A DNA stretch of 64,000 nucleotides from Nemopilema nomurai (taxonomy: Eukaryota > Cnidaria > Scyphozoa > Rhizostomeae > Rhizostomatidae). Position numbers and translations under genes: made by a program. The stretch lies in contig ML133493.1 of assembly GCA_003864495.1 (NCBI GenBank), positions 2,487,820-2,551,819 on the forward strand, given 5' to 3'. This document shows positions 10,895 to 22,992 of the stretch, in pieces. Position 1 is the stretch's first letter; the number at the start of each line of letters is the position of its first letter. Below the pieces are notes generated by a model. It saw only the letters and a list, made by a program, of their open reading frames with translations. It ran no database searches and was not told where the DNA came from.

Positions 10895-12744
10895 GGACTT
10901 GAATCCTAATGGAATAAAGATTCAATAAATCTTCAGCCTATGAAGCAAGGAAAGTACAAAAAGAGTAGCCAGGTAGAACGTGTCATCTTGACCTATATCA
11001 AGGGCACAGTTTCTGAAAGAAATTACTGCTTTTAGATTACAAACAATCGAGAAAACAGGAATTATGCTGGAAAGCCAAAGGGCACTCTAGTTTTCCGGGA
11101 TTCAGCTAAAAAATATTGAAAGCTGCAGGCAGCTTGTGATGGGGTGCAGTTTTCAAGCAAAATATCATGGTACGGCGTTGGACTTGCCTGTAAAATTATT
11201 ATTTAGTAATTTGAGTCTTACGTTTTCACCCTTATCAACCGACCTTTCCTCTCCTGTCATTTAAAAGACTTCCACTGCCCCTTGGTACACCACATTGAAT
11301 AGATGAAAGAAAGTGTTAACCAAAGTAGTTCAGAAAATCATTCAAAAGAGGGACACGTGCCTTTCTAGACATCGTCACCTTCTGTATAAAACAGTACTCT
11401 CCAATTCATTAGGGATTCATTATAAAACAGATGTCAATACAGGAAAAAACGTGGATTAAGGTGACGACCATTGGTCTGCTTTTTTGCCGGTGAGTCTCTC
11501 GATGGAAAAAACAGTGTAAATATAGATACGACAGTAAATGGAATGAACAAAGATAATCGAATCCATTATGAGGGATTAATTCTCGCTGCTTTATGCAACT
11601 TGACGCAACTTTGATGGTCACTTACATGATCACATCCTATGATCACATAAAATATGTGATGCAAATGTAACCTGAATATGATCGTGTAAACCGGCCTTTA
11701 GGATAAGGAACGTGTCACAACATCTACAAGAAGGGCACTTTTGCCACGTTAGCGCATGGACACTTCCGGTATGACTACAGAAACCTGTTAGCTTGGCAAA
11801 TGTATTGTGATTTTTTGTGAAACATTATGGGAAAGTCTAGAGCAGTTCGCAGGTTTTGCAAAGATGGACATAGACGTTAAACAATGGAGATGTCTTCTGT
11901 AAATCCGTCAAAGCATGCAGCATCTTATTTCCTTGTCAAACTGTCCAAACACGTGGACTATCGAGTCCTTGATTAAGGAAACATTTGCCGCAAAGCGTTT
12001 CAGTTTGAAGTTCTTCGCATTGCATCATGTTGTCTCTCGATGCTTGTCTTCGGTTGGCTGCTCTCTGGTGCGTGATCCTACACAGGTATGAATGACTTTG
12101 ATTGCAAGTAAAAGAGGTACAACACTACTGGACCTGTGTTTGTATGAAATAATCATATGAAAACCAGGCTATAGAAACGCAACTACAATATCCTATACAA
12201 TATAAACGGAAGTGACATTATATATGTGGTGTTTATTCATACTGCAGAATGCAACCTCGGTTGCCGGGGTGTTATGAGCTTGCTGGGGCTCAGACCTGAA
12301 AATCTACACCCTTTACCTCTACTCCCGCCTATATTCCACTGCACGTTTTTTCGGCCACTGCAATGTGTAGTGGCTTTGTACCTGAGTTTTGTGCTAACAA
12401 AATCACAAAGAAGAGCTCAGTAAAGTAAGAATTACAAAGCGCTCAACGAGGCATAACATTTCAATGGCATCTCACAAGGCTGTTGCTAGAATATATTAGT
12501 TGCTCGGCAAGCCCATAAAAGATGCATTGAATGCGTCAGCAAGGTTGAATGGCGTGATTGTAGGCTGTTGCTTTTTCAAAACCGCAGAAGCTGTTCTCTT
12601 GTTTGGAAAGGTAGTTGCTCAGTAAAAGGCATTTCTCGATCAGTATACATGGTTTGAAGTTTGGGTCGGGCAAATATCTGTTCAAGGAACAGGACAGAAA
12701 GAGGACATTTGATTATCTCTAGCGTGTACGAGCTTGTGGAAAGA
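10895..12744. other. Intergenic between head-to-head CYSTM-like and DNase I genes
   Basis: No conserved exon seen on either strand. The frames at 11409-11621 and 12226-12423 lack domain features, signal peptide logic or splice support. The region should contain the promoter of the DNase I gene; no clear TATA box close to 12745 was found. Confidence 0.4.
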
Positions 12745-15700
12745 ATGGGAGGAAAACAATGGTTTCGGTTTTTAGCTGTTCTGCACATCGCTCTGACGAT
12801 TTGCGTGGGAGCTGGAGTCAAGGAGACGCTTTACGACATAGAAGTTGATGTTGATCGCTTTCTCGACACACAGACGTAGGTCTTTGCCTTAGAAACTGGC
12901 TTTTGATAACTTATATCTGTTGGTTAGTGAAATTGGAATGGGAAGAATGGTAAGGAGTTAAGTGAGATTGGGCTGCTTGTTTACCAAACAGGGTTGGCAA
13001 AGGAAACACTCTAATAATCTACTCCTGAAAAGGAGGCTGCATGCAAACGAAGCAGAGCAGCCCACTGCACGATGCATGATTCTGATTGGCTCCTGAGAAT
13101 ACCAAAGCATACCGTTCTTTTTTGCTTTACAACGGTTAGGGCCTAAGTGCTTTGTTTCATTCCGTGCATTCGAATTAAATTTTTAGGGCTTCGAAATTTC
13201 CTCCGTAATTTTTAGAATCAAGTTATCACAATCCGCATTTACCACAGTTAAAAGTACTTGGTTTCACATTTTGTTTGCCTTTCCTGCAAACAATGCATAC
13301 AAAAAGCGAAAGCAATGTCTGAAGCCACATTACTAGCAAAGCGATGAACACAGTTGCGGTTATGCTCCAAAACAGACCCCAGGACCACGGAGTGCCACCT
13401 ATTAGAAGAAGGTGCTGCGAGCCTCCTCCGTAAGACAGGTCAAGCGAATGCTCCGGTTCTGCCCTCAACGTTGACACTTTTTCATTGATAAATAACATCG
13501 TACGTTTTCGGTTTTTTTCAAATATCTTTGGTTGCCCAGTTGTCTCGGGTTGTTCAATCTGATATTTTCTTCTGCAGCGTTTCGGCTTCCACTGTTTCAA
13601 GCCAAAATGACCCCAGCACCATTGATGTTGCTGCCTTCAACGTGAAGGTTTTAGGAGTGACGAAGGCGTCTAGCACGTTTGTTATGGAAAAGCTCGCCAC
13701 GGTAATATTAATATTAGTGATATTGATGCACTAATTAAACGCCCACTTCCACAAATATTTATCAAATGAGCTTTACATTATTAAGCTTTAACAGGCCAGT
13801 TGCATCGCCAGCTAAGCAAATAGTTGCTATACATCTAGACGCAGACAATGCATGTATCCTTTAATCGTGTAGATAAATGTCTCTGTTGCACGTCTTGTTG
13901 TTTCAATCTGTCTTGCACCTGAAACCATTATCAAATTCAACTACTGTAAGGCTTCAGTCAGCCGATAAATAACCTTTATATGGGATACTTTAAAATGATT
14001 GTTATTATCATCATTCTCTTTTCCAGATTGTCCTCCGCTATGATCTGATTCTGATCCAAGAAATCCGTGATGCATCGCAAAACGTCATTCAAACGCTGCT
14101 TAATAACGTCAATTTCCGAAGGTCTTCTACTTTGACAAAAATAAGCTAGTCTTTTATGAGACCCATTTTAAGAAAATGTCTTGTTATATATTTGAAAACT
14201 TCTTTAGTACAATGGTACAGCTCGCAGAAGCCTCTCAAATCTTTCGACAGCTTTTTGTTATGCAAGCCCACATTTGCTGCCATTTACTGGCTCATTTCTT
14301 TAAGTGTACTGCAAAGTTTTCCATATGCACCATACTCAATAGGGTAACATGTTTTTCTGTAGAGGAGCAGGCTACCTCTGATAAACTAACAGCTAGAATA
14401 TGTTGTGAAGTGTCTAATGTAGAAATGTTCCATGCAGTGGGTCCACTAGCCAGTATGCTTTGTTGCAAAGCGAGCGGCTTGGAAGAACGTCAAGCAAAGA
14501 GCAGTACGCGTTTTTGTACAGGTAAATGACTCATCAAATGCTTATCAATGATTCTATATGATCAACGATTCTAATTGAAATGATTTAAAATGATTAACCA
14601 TCAGATCAATCACTTATTGTAACTAGGAGTGATATATACCAGTTTTCTATCAATAGACGATGCTTTTTATTGTTACAAGATGCTTGTTCTAGCTTTTGAA
14701 TAGCCTTGAAGTTTCCTCGCAACAAATTAGCCTGCACCCTGATATAAAAAGGGAAGAAAATTACCCAATGTTGCAGTGGCTACAAGCATTGCGCACCCTC
14801 GTCCTGTCAACTGACCGAAGATTATGATTACTTTGAATCAAAGATGCATGTAACTTTGTCATCATTCTCATTATTATGATCAAAGTGATTGACAAGTTGT
14901 CCTGTCACTTCTGCGTTTTGATAACTGAGCACCAAAGAGGCGAAACAAAACTAAACCAAATCGAATACCTACTTACAGATGGCAAAGTTCTTGTGTTTCG
15001 AACATTTAAGAAACCAAGTCTCAAAATTTTATCTCAATATTTTAACCTTCACTTTCAAAGAAGGAGTTCTCCTTGTAACAATTTGAATATACCAAATCAT
15101 ATCCATGCGGACATTACTTTAAAAAATTCAAAGCACTTTTTAATTCCTCTCTGAAATACAAGTTTTTCCCTCAGCTTTATCGAATTATAGGTTATTTTTC
15201 CATTTACCAGAGTCTGTCTGTCTATATGTCTGTCTGTCTGTCTGTCTGTCTACCTGTCTGTCTGTCTGTCTGTCTGTCTCTCTATCTGCATTGTCTGTAG
15301 ACATTTCTACAGTCCTAGTTTATGCGTAATGACGAGTTTAACATCTTAATCACAGGTCAGATATCTTCACAACTGGCAGAAGTTATGTTTATGATGATTC
15401 CAGCCACGATGTCTTTGAAAGAGAGCCTTTTGTTGTCGAATTCAAGAGCAGCGTTACGGGTAGGCCTCCAAACGATTTGTTGTTCAATCGATACGGTGTT
15501 GAGAATTTTAATGGAAATTTTCCCCCGAGTGATTGCTTAATGTTGTCGCAATTCTTTAATTAATCCAGAGAGAATATAGATGAGTGACTCAAACAGACAA
15601 TAAGAAATTGACGATCTATCATGGAAAAGTATATCACGTATTTCCATGACAGTAAATTTCTTTATAGCGAAATCACCTTCGTTGTAGACCTTGCTTGACA

Positions 15701-18237
15701 CTTCTTTCGAATTCGTGTCATAAAGCTATCTATTCGACTCCAGGCCTTCCGTATCGAAACAAACGTCTTGAATAAATCAAGGGAAATGCATGTTTCCATA
15801 CTGTTTATGGAGTTTTTCTTTGCCAAACAAAGGAAACATCTCCTACTTGATAATTTTCATGCTATACTCTGTTGACGAGAACAGCACTTGTTTTAGCAAT
15901 TTCTTCGTTCATTGCCATTGCCATTCACACATCCCCGAAAGATGCCACGTCAGAGATTGATCGTCTTGTCGACGTTTACGACAATGCAAAAAGGACCCTG
16001 GGCACGAGTGACGCAATCATCATGGGCGACTTCAACGCAGCGTGTAGTTATGTTAGCGAATGGTCTTCGATCAGACTGGCAACTGATCCCAGATTTTACT
16101 GGCTCATCAATGACGTTGAAGATACGACGTCAAGCAACACCGAATGTGCCTATGATAGGTGGGTATGCCATGGTATCTTTGTGTTGGCAGCAAAAACTCA
16201 TTTAGAATCAACGTGTACTGCTCTTGCTTGGGCGAATGAAGCCAGCGAGAAGCAAATAAAAACATACTGTTCATCAAACGGCATTCTCTAACATCTTTGG
16301 GATTATCAGCACACAACGGTAAATGTTACGTGCCCTTTACCTGTGTGCAAGATTGCATTTGGATGTCCTTCAAAACTTAAAAACCGCAACGAAGTATATA
16401 CCGTACAAAACGTATCAACCCCAATCCAGTGTAGAGAATCATCTTTCTTTTTAAAGGCTTGTTGTTGCTGGAAGTGCTATGATTAATGCAGTCAGCCCGC
16501 TGAGTCCTTCAGTGTTTCATTACGACAGAGAATTCGGCCTATCCTTTGATGACGTGAGTATTCAGAATGTCTTTCCTTAGAATAATTGCTGTCAAAGTGC
16601 GTATGTCTTTTACAATATTTAAAAAATATACTACTAATGTTTTACTGGCTTACGAGCTGCACACCAATGGCATTTAGCACAATTCAGGGTGCAGATGAAA
16701 CTTCCAAAAGTAGTCTCTTTCAAAACTATCTCTTTACTCGGCCTAAGACACTTGTTCAATTTGATTTCAGTGATGGGCGCTTCTGGCCTGGTTCCAGAAG
16801 TTATGAACTAAAAACAAGCCGATGCTTATCTGGCTATATCTCAGCCTGTTTTTAGCATATTTACCTTCATACTACTCTTTAAGGATATTTGGTCAAAGAT
16901 TATAAAATTCAAAAAATAGGCTTTCGATAAATAAGCCCTAAATTCTGCAGAATATGATGTATGACAGATGAATGACAATGTTTCGTTTTAAAAAAACGAT
17001 ACTTTGCGTATAAGGCATGTTTGAGACTCGGTAAGGCATGTTTAAGACAACTCATCAATATGTTTAGCGAGTTTACTTGGATTTAGGTCTACTTTGGTCA
17101 CATTATTTTGTTTCTCCTTTATTTAATCTACCCCTATCTACAAACTTAACACTCCCGTCGGTTCTATTTAACCGTAAGTCCCACATAGAGATAAAATGAT
17201 TTGTTTCATTTTGGAAGCTTCCACTACCAAGTCTTTACGCTAACATAGAAGGTCAACAAGGTCACGCTACTAAACGTGCTTTCGAAAGTCTTATTTCCAA
17301 TATATCGTAGCCTTCTCCTGTTTGAAAACAAACTGGCATTTTGAGAAGCTGTTTCTTTGTCCTTCGAGTTCAGGATCAAATTTTGTCTTTCAGGCAAATT
17401 TCTTACTCCATCTTGTACTATTCACCATTTTCCTTCGAGATCCTTTTCAGTCTTACATTGAAGATTTTTAGTTTAATTTTGCTATAAAATGCAGTCAACG
17501 TGCTTGCTATTGATTTCACATCAAGTTCTAAGTTGCTTCTATTCCTACCGTCGACTAATTTAATGTATATTCGCATTTTCATAGGCTTTGAAAGTTAGTG
17601 ACCACTATCCAGTCCAGATGAAAATAAGTGAGTACCATTCTTATTGTAATAGTCCTTCAAATTGTATGACAATCGACGTCTCACGGCGATTTAACAAAAA
17701 TTGGATTTCAAATTATCCATACTTTGAGAAAATAAACTTAGAGCTTTGCCTTTAGTAAGCAATTAATTAACTAGGCCATCATGTTTTTCCTTCAAATTTT
17801 CAGAGTCAAAGCTTGAATCAGAGAGGATTGGACTTACCAGGATGATTAAGGTTGAAGACAAGGAAAGCATTTCAGCAGTACCAATTGTGCCACCAAATCA
17901 TCAAAATTATGCCTCTGTGGACTATCTTCACAACTCAACCGGGGGTATCACTGGGTTCATACTGAAGTTTCCACAGGCCAGCCTCAGCCAATCCATGGCA
18001 AATCTACAAAAACTGAAGGTGGAAATGGATCAATTCGTAAGCTCGGTTCAGATCAACTCCGCACAGCAACAATTGCGAGACCTCTCGATGATCAACTTCC
18101 TACCAAAGAACAACAGAGTCTATAAAACACTCAGGGACTATTACCATGGTGTACTGCAGCTCTATACTGTCATGGCGAAATGTGAAATCGATAAAAAGCG
18201 ATGCATTGTGATGGAAGAAGTGTACAAGGCGTTTTGA
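12745..18237 (+). CDS. Secreted DNase I family endonuclease with long C-terminal extension
   Basis: Nine exons (12745-12875, 13578-13701, 14027-14121, 14438-14521, 15356-15459, 15897-16158, 16457-16553, 17585-17627, 17804-18237) join in phase to 457 residues. A signal peptide (about 1-24, FLAVLHIALTICVGAG) is followed by a linker and the nuclease: IDVAAFNVKVLG, LIQEIRD with catalytic E97, AIHTSPKDA with H190, IIMGDFNAACSYV with D224, AYDR, and VSDHYP with D305/H306. All DNase I catalytic residues are present, as are the Cys pair at 229 and 263. The second small disulfide of mammalian DNase I is missing, as in the DNASE1L group. Residues 314-457 have no counterpart in vertebrate DNase I. Expected role: Ca/Mg-dependent extracellular DNA degradation. 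The exon 3 donor (GTCTTC) is weak but required by phase. Confidence 0.9.
15212..15297. repeat. (TCTG)n microsatellite
   Basis: About twenty TCTG/TGTC units with a few substitutions, in intron 4 of the DNase I gene, just upstream of exon 5. Confidence 0.95.
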
Positions 18238-21200
18238 ACCTTTAGCCGTAGTTATTTGCAATGTCAGGCACAATGTATATAGTTGGCTGACACTCATTTG
18301 CATATGTCTTATAGTTCAACTGACGTTTTTTCGTCGATGCAAATACTCCAGTATAGCTGAGTTTTGGTTGCGAAGACACTCCTCGTTTATCAAGATCACA
18401 TTTTCTACTTCGCTTCTTCAACGGATCTATCATAAGCAAATTGGTTTTTTCTTCTTGTAACAAAAACAGAACCAGCGCATTTCAAAGCACAGTAATATTA
18501 GCAAAAAGTAACAGGGCCTATTGGTAGGAGTCATTATAAAGGGTACTTACGTTTTAGTTGACAGTATGAAGGTGCAACCTTCATGAGAAAGAGACCTCTG
18601 ATTCGAGACATTTTGCTCAAAGCAGCTTGAGAACAACTGTTTGCGAAATTCGAGTTCTGCTAACCAAAATTCGTCTTGTGAATTGGTAATCGTGGCATTA
18701 GAAATGCATTATTAAAGAGTTCAAGGATTTCATGTTTTGCAAATGCCTCTTATAGCAACCACTCCTTCTTCGAAATAAATCCAAGTTGCCATTGTTTTAA
18801 ACCGACACGATTAAAGCAGCAAGTGTGCTTGAAAAAGTATCTAGGATGAATGTAGTTTTTTCTAGGATCAAGTATCAAATAAGGCAATCAGAAACCTACA
18901 GTTGTGTATGGTGTATTGAATGACTAATGACTGAGATTTGGCTGGACTGTACATATGCTATTTCGGCAAGAATAAGTTTCGAAAATTTAACATGAGACAA
19001 AAAATGGTCTCATTATTAATTAAGTTGATAAAATCCAATTATCAATTATAAATGCTATTGACCGTCGGTGATGAACTTCCAGTAGTGTCTTCCAAATCAA
19101 GAATACTGCAATGTCACTAGGCCTGTATCAAAATGCCGAGGTGTTTGGAGCATTGAAGGTTCATAGCTAAATGAAATCCTCTTTTGACATGCAGTTCACA
19201 AGGAAAATTGAAATGCCTTGAAAATAAAGTGTGGTCTTCGTTTAAGTTTGTTTGAGGCTTGCTCTTCAAGCTACCCGGTTGACTCTAAAGGAAGTCAATG
19301 ACATTAAAAATAAGCTTCTTACTCTTATGAAATTTTCAAACCTATTCACAACAAGACGTCAAATTGCTTTTAGGGTACCAGTGGGAAAAAGATCTTTTTA
19401 GACAATAAAAGGAAACATTACCATACATGTTCGATAAAACTAAGATCAGTGCTGCTTAGCTATTTAATTGTTGTTGAATAAGTGAAGGTCTTTAAAACCT
19501 TTCTGTTTTTATTACCAAAATACCAAAAAGTAAATGCAAAAACTTTTCACACAAAAATTTTGACAATTTTTTATAATCCTTCAAAAAGCCTTTTTTGAAA
19601 AAATTTTGGAATGATTACAGAAGTTGCTAACGCTTTTCTCTTTTCTTACAAAGGTCATAAAGCATTAATAATTGTCCTTAATAGCTTGCAATTGGTTAGT
19701 CATTTATGCATATGATACTATAATCACTGTTCATGATAAGCATAGTATTTAGTATGAAAAGGCTGTTTTACTGCTAGGTTATTAAGCAGACTATTGCATT
19801 AGCCAAAAGTTTTTTCAATTTTGAAAAAACATGCGATTGATTTAATTTTTGTTCCCGGTATCCCCTTTCGATTTCATTGATGCTCTCGCTTTCTAGTAGA
19901 TGTTCCTTAATATGCGTGGATACTTATTCATAAAGTAGCACGCGCTGGCAATAAAAATAATGCCTGCCATACAGAATTATCTCTATGAAACTTGTTACCT
20001 CTATTTTGGAAAATAATTGCAAGAACCCAAACATAATGAAAAGTTTCCTGATTTGTTCATTATAGGAAGCAAGCTCAAAGTGTCTGAACAGTAAAGCTTT
20101 TACAAACTAAATTTTCTGTCAGCGCGTGGGTAATAATATTCGGAATTTACTCAGAAGAGATACACAAAAATGTCTTCTGTTCTCCAAAGCTATAAATAGA
20201 GAAAAAAATGAATTATCCTCAAATCACTTGGAAATCTAGAATATGTTCCGAAATAAAGTTTAATTATTAAATGAGCAAGAAGTGAGGAAAATAGATTATG
20301 TTTCAAAGAGAACCACAAAGAATCAAAGACGAAATAAGCAAAAGATAATTAAATTTATGAACTAATGCTATTAATTAAAGATTCTTTGAGAACTTCTTTT
20401 TGGAGAGGAAAAGGGTGTTCATATTAAAGACGGCTATCGTCACAAGATACTTGCGGTTGACCGGGGATTTCAATGTGACGTAGGCAGATTGGCGTGACTC
20501 GGTCCCACCCGCTCTCGATGCTGTCAGTAAATACATTTAAAAAGCAGCAGGAAAGGAGGCTCAGCGGAGACCACGTTCCAAGAAGGCTTTTCTCTGGTAG
20601 AAACCTCTTAAGAAACCTCTCTCACTGTTAGATTTGTTGCCAATGACAACGTTCTCGTTCCAGTAAAAATGGATAGTGATAAGCAAAGCAAGAGTATGAT
20701 CTGGCTTCTAATGGCAGACTCCTAAGTAGAGAAGTTTGACATGCATCAGAAATAGCCAAGTCTATGAAAGGACTAGGGCTCTAATTTTCGAAGGAAAGAG
20801 GCACAAGTAGCCCCCTAAATATGCACTGGCAACCAAGTCAAACCAAAACCAATGTTGACAATATTTTGAGCTGGCCTTGGTTTGGAAACGGGCGTTGAAT
20901 TGTCTTTTAAACTGAGTTTTAACTAGTCTACCGCAGAAATATTACTTGCCCGTGCAGGGCAACCAGCCTTTTGGATAGAGTGAAACTCATTTCCATTGAC
21001 GACACAAATTTGGATTATATGGAGCATCTCATACCATCACGAAAGAAATGCAACTTAAACGGAACGTCGTAGGTCGAAAATTGCAATCAATCAAACAAAG
21101 ATAAATAAAATTTCAATAAAATGAAGAAAGTCAGCTGAGGGTCTTCGATAGCCTTAGTAGCAAGTTTTTGTTTTCTTGGATGTTTACTTGCCGTTGCATT

Positions 21201-22992
21201 CGGACGCTGGAGGCTGAAATCTTATGAGATTGATTTTCGAATTCTAAGTATCTGGGGAAAATAGTCATTCACTGTAAGCCATGCTATTGCTTTAGCTTGC
21301 AGTTCCATTGATGAAAATCTACGGAATGAATCGGACTACCCTTTACAATTTTTAATGCATTCAGTGTTAATCAGATACTTTTGCAGTTTGATGCAATTTT
21401 ACATTGTAGTAAGACTGCACAAATTGTCCTCAATGAGAAAGAATACACAAGCCGATGCCATACTAAAAAAAAGGGAATCATTTTCTCTCGCAATTTTTTC
21501 AACAGCGCATATTGTATACTCCGGTTTACTCTTTGCTACACTTAATGCCTTATCAAACAGAACTCTGGGCTCAGATTTGTCCATGTATGAATTGGATGTT
21601 TGAGCAAGTAACAATGATTTGGTAATCAATGGAACAGCAAATCTGTCAGCAAACGCAGAAGATGAAAATGATAGCAAAAAGTGACAGCAGTTATTATTGA
21701 GACAGTTTCGCCACAGTGAGGGGTGGGACATCATAACAAGCTGGACATGAAGCAAAAAATAGACAAATTTATATACATGAATTTATATAGATGTCAATCA
21801 TGTTGTCATCATTAGAGTCCGGAGTTATCATAAAGCAAATACCTATGAATCGCATGCGCTGAGTATACTGAAAATTGAGAGGGAGGACAAGGTGTTCGAT
21901 GAATTTATTTCCAGAATATCAAACAGTTTTAGCTGTATTAAAGGATACCGAAAATTATTTGAAAGCCAAGGAAAAGGACTCTGACCCTCCTTATATTCAT
22001 GACGGTTAATGACAGTTAATGCTCCCTAACATATGTTCTGATAGCTTGCGAGATGAGCAAAGCAGCGAATCAGCAAATAAACTGGAGGAAAAGTGCCCTG
22101 CGAATGAATGCCCTCTCTTCACAAGCGACAATGCTAATTCGATCAAATGTGATTTATAGAATCTAGTATATTTTGAATTTGACTTCCATTGTGTTACCTC
22201 TCTGAATGATAATTCACGTCTTTAATCCTGCGAGTCAGTTTCACCCACAATCGTCTTCCAATTCTCAAACATTGACAGGTCGGTGACAAAAAACTTCGTA
22301 TGAAAAATACTTTTTGCGAAGTTTCACTTATGTCAGGCAGGCAAAAGCGGTAATCCTGAAGTGTTTGTTTCCAAGTTAATCCCCTTATAAAAATCTTTAC
22401 TTTAATTACGTGATAAAAATTGTTGACAGAAACTGCAACCAGCCTACAATGAAGCAGTGAGCGAGAAAGCATTTCAACCCTCCCTACCTATTCGAGAAGG
22501 TGACATAAGCCGACAGCGATTTAGTCCTGTAGCTAACACCACTGTGCTGTCGGAAATCTGGATAAATCAGAGAGAGAGAGTATATGATGGTGCTCAAAAG
22601 CCCATCCGCGTTCAGTAACAACTGTCTTCCTGCATTGCTGACGACAGCGACAAATCTTCAAGAAAATCACTCGGCTGCTGAGGCCTCTTAGCCTGCGCCC
22701 ATAAATCTGAGAATGACCATCAAGAAAGAAGATTAGGCGATAAGATCAAAGTTAATGGAAAAACTGCCCCGGAATCTGTAGGAAATATCTTAAAGGCTCT
22801 TTGCTATAGGGATAAAAAGGCATCACTACACCGACACAGCGAGCCACTGGAATCGAGAGCAGAGATCTGAAGGATACGGATCGAGAAGGGGCAAAGGGGT
22901 ATTGACCGAGCATCTGCCGTGAATTCATTTTCACCTTCCTGGGAAAGTCAACTGGGTAGAGAGAGAGGTACTGCTGATAAACCTGTAGCGAA
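18238..22992. other. Intergenic, DNase I to DMBX, no gene recognised
   Basis: AT-rich DNA with no convincing exon. AATAAA motifs at 18774-18779 and 19223-19228 could end the DNase I transcript. A perfect MEF2-type CTATAAATAG is at 20190-20199 with no gene downstream nearby. The minus-strand frame 21755-21399 (118 codons) has no recognisable domain. The last few hundred bases should include the DMBX 5' UTR and promoter; an in-frame stop (22978-22980) precedes the chosen ATG. Confidence 0.4.
20190..20199. promoter_or_regulatory. MEF2-consensus site CTATAAATAG
   Basis: Exact match to the MEF2 consensus, and also TATA-like, in the gene-free stretch upstream of the DMBX gene. A ten-base match can occur by chance in AT-rich DNA; no other support. 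Confidence 0.2.

Noticed and set aside
21399..21755. 118-codon minus-strand frame
   Set aside because: No domain, no conserved motif, no splice partners; AT-rich surroundings make it likely chance.
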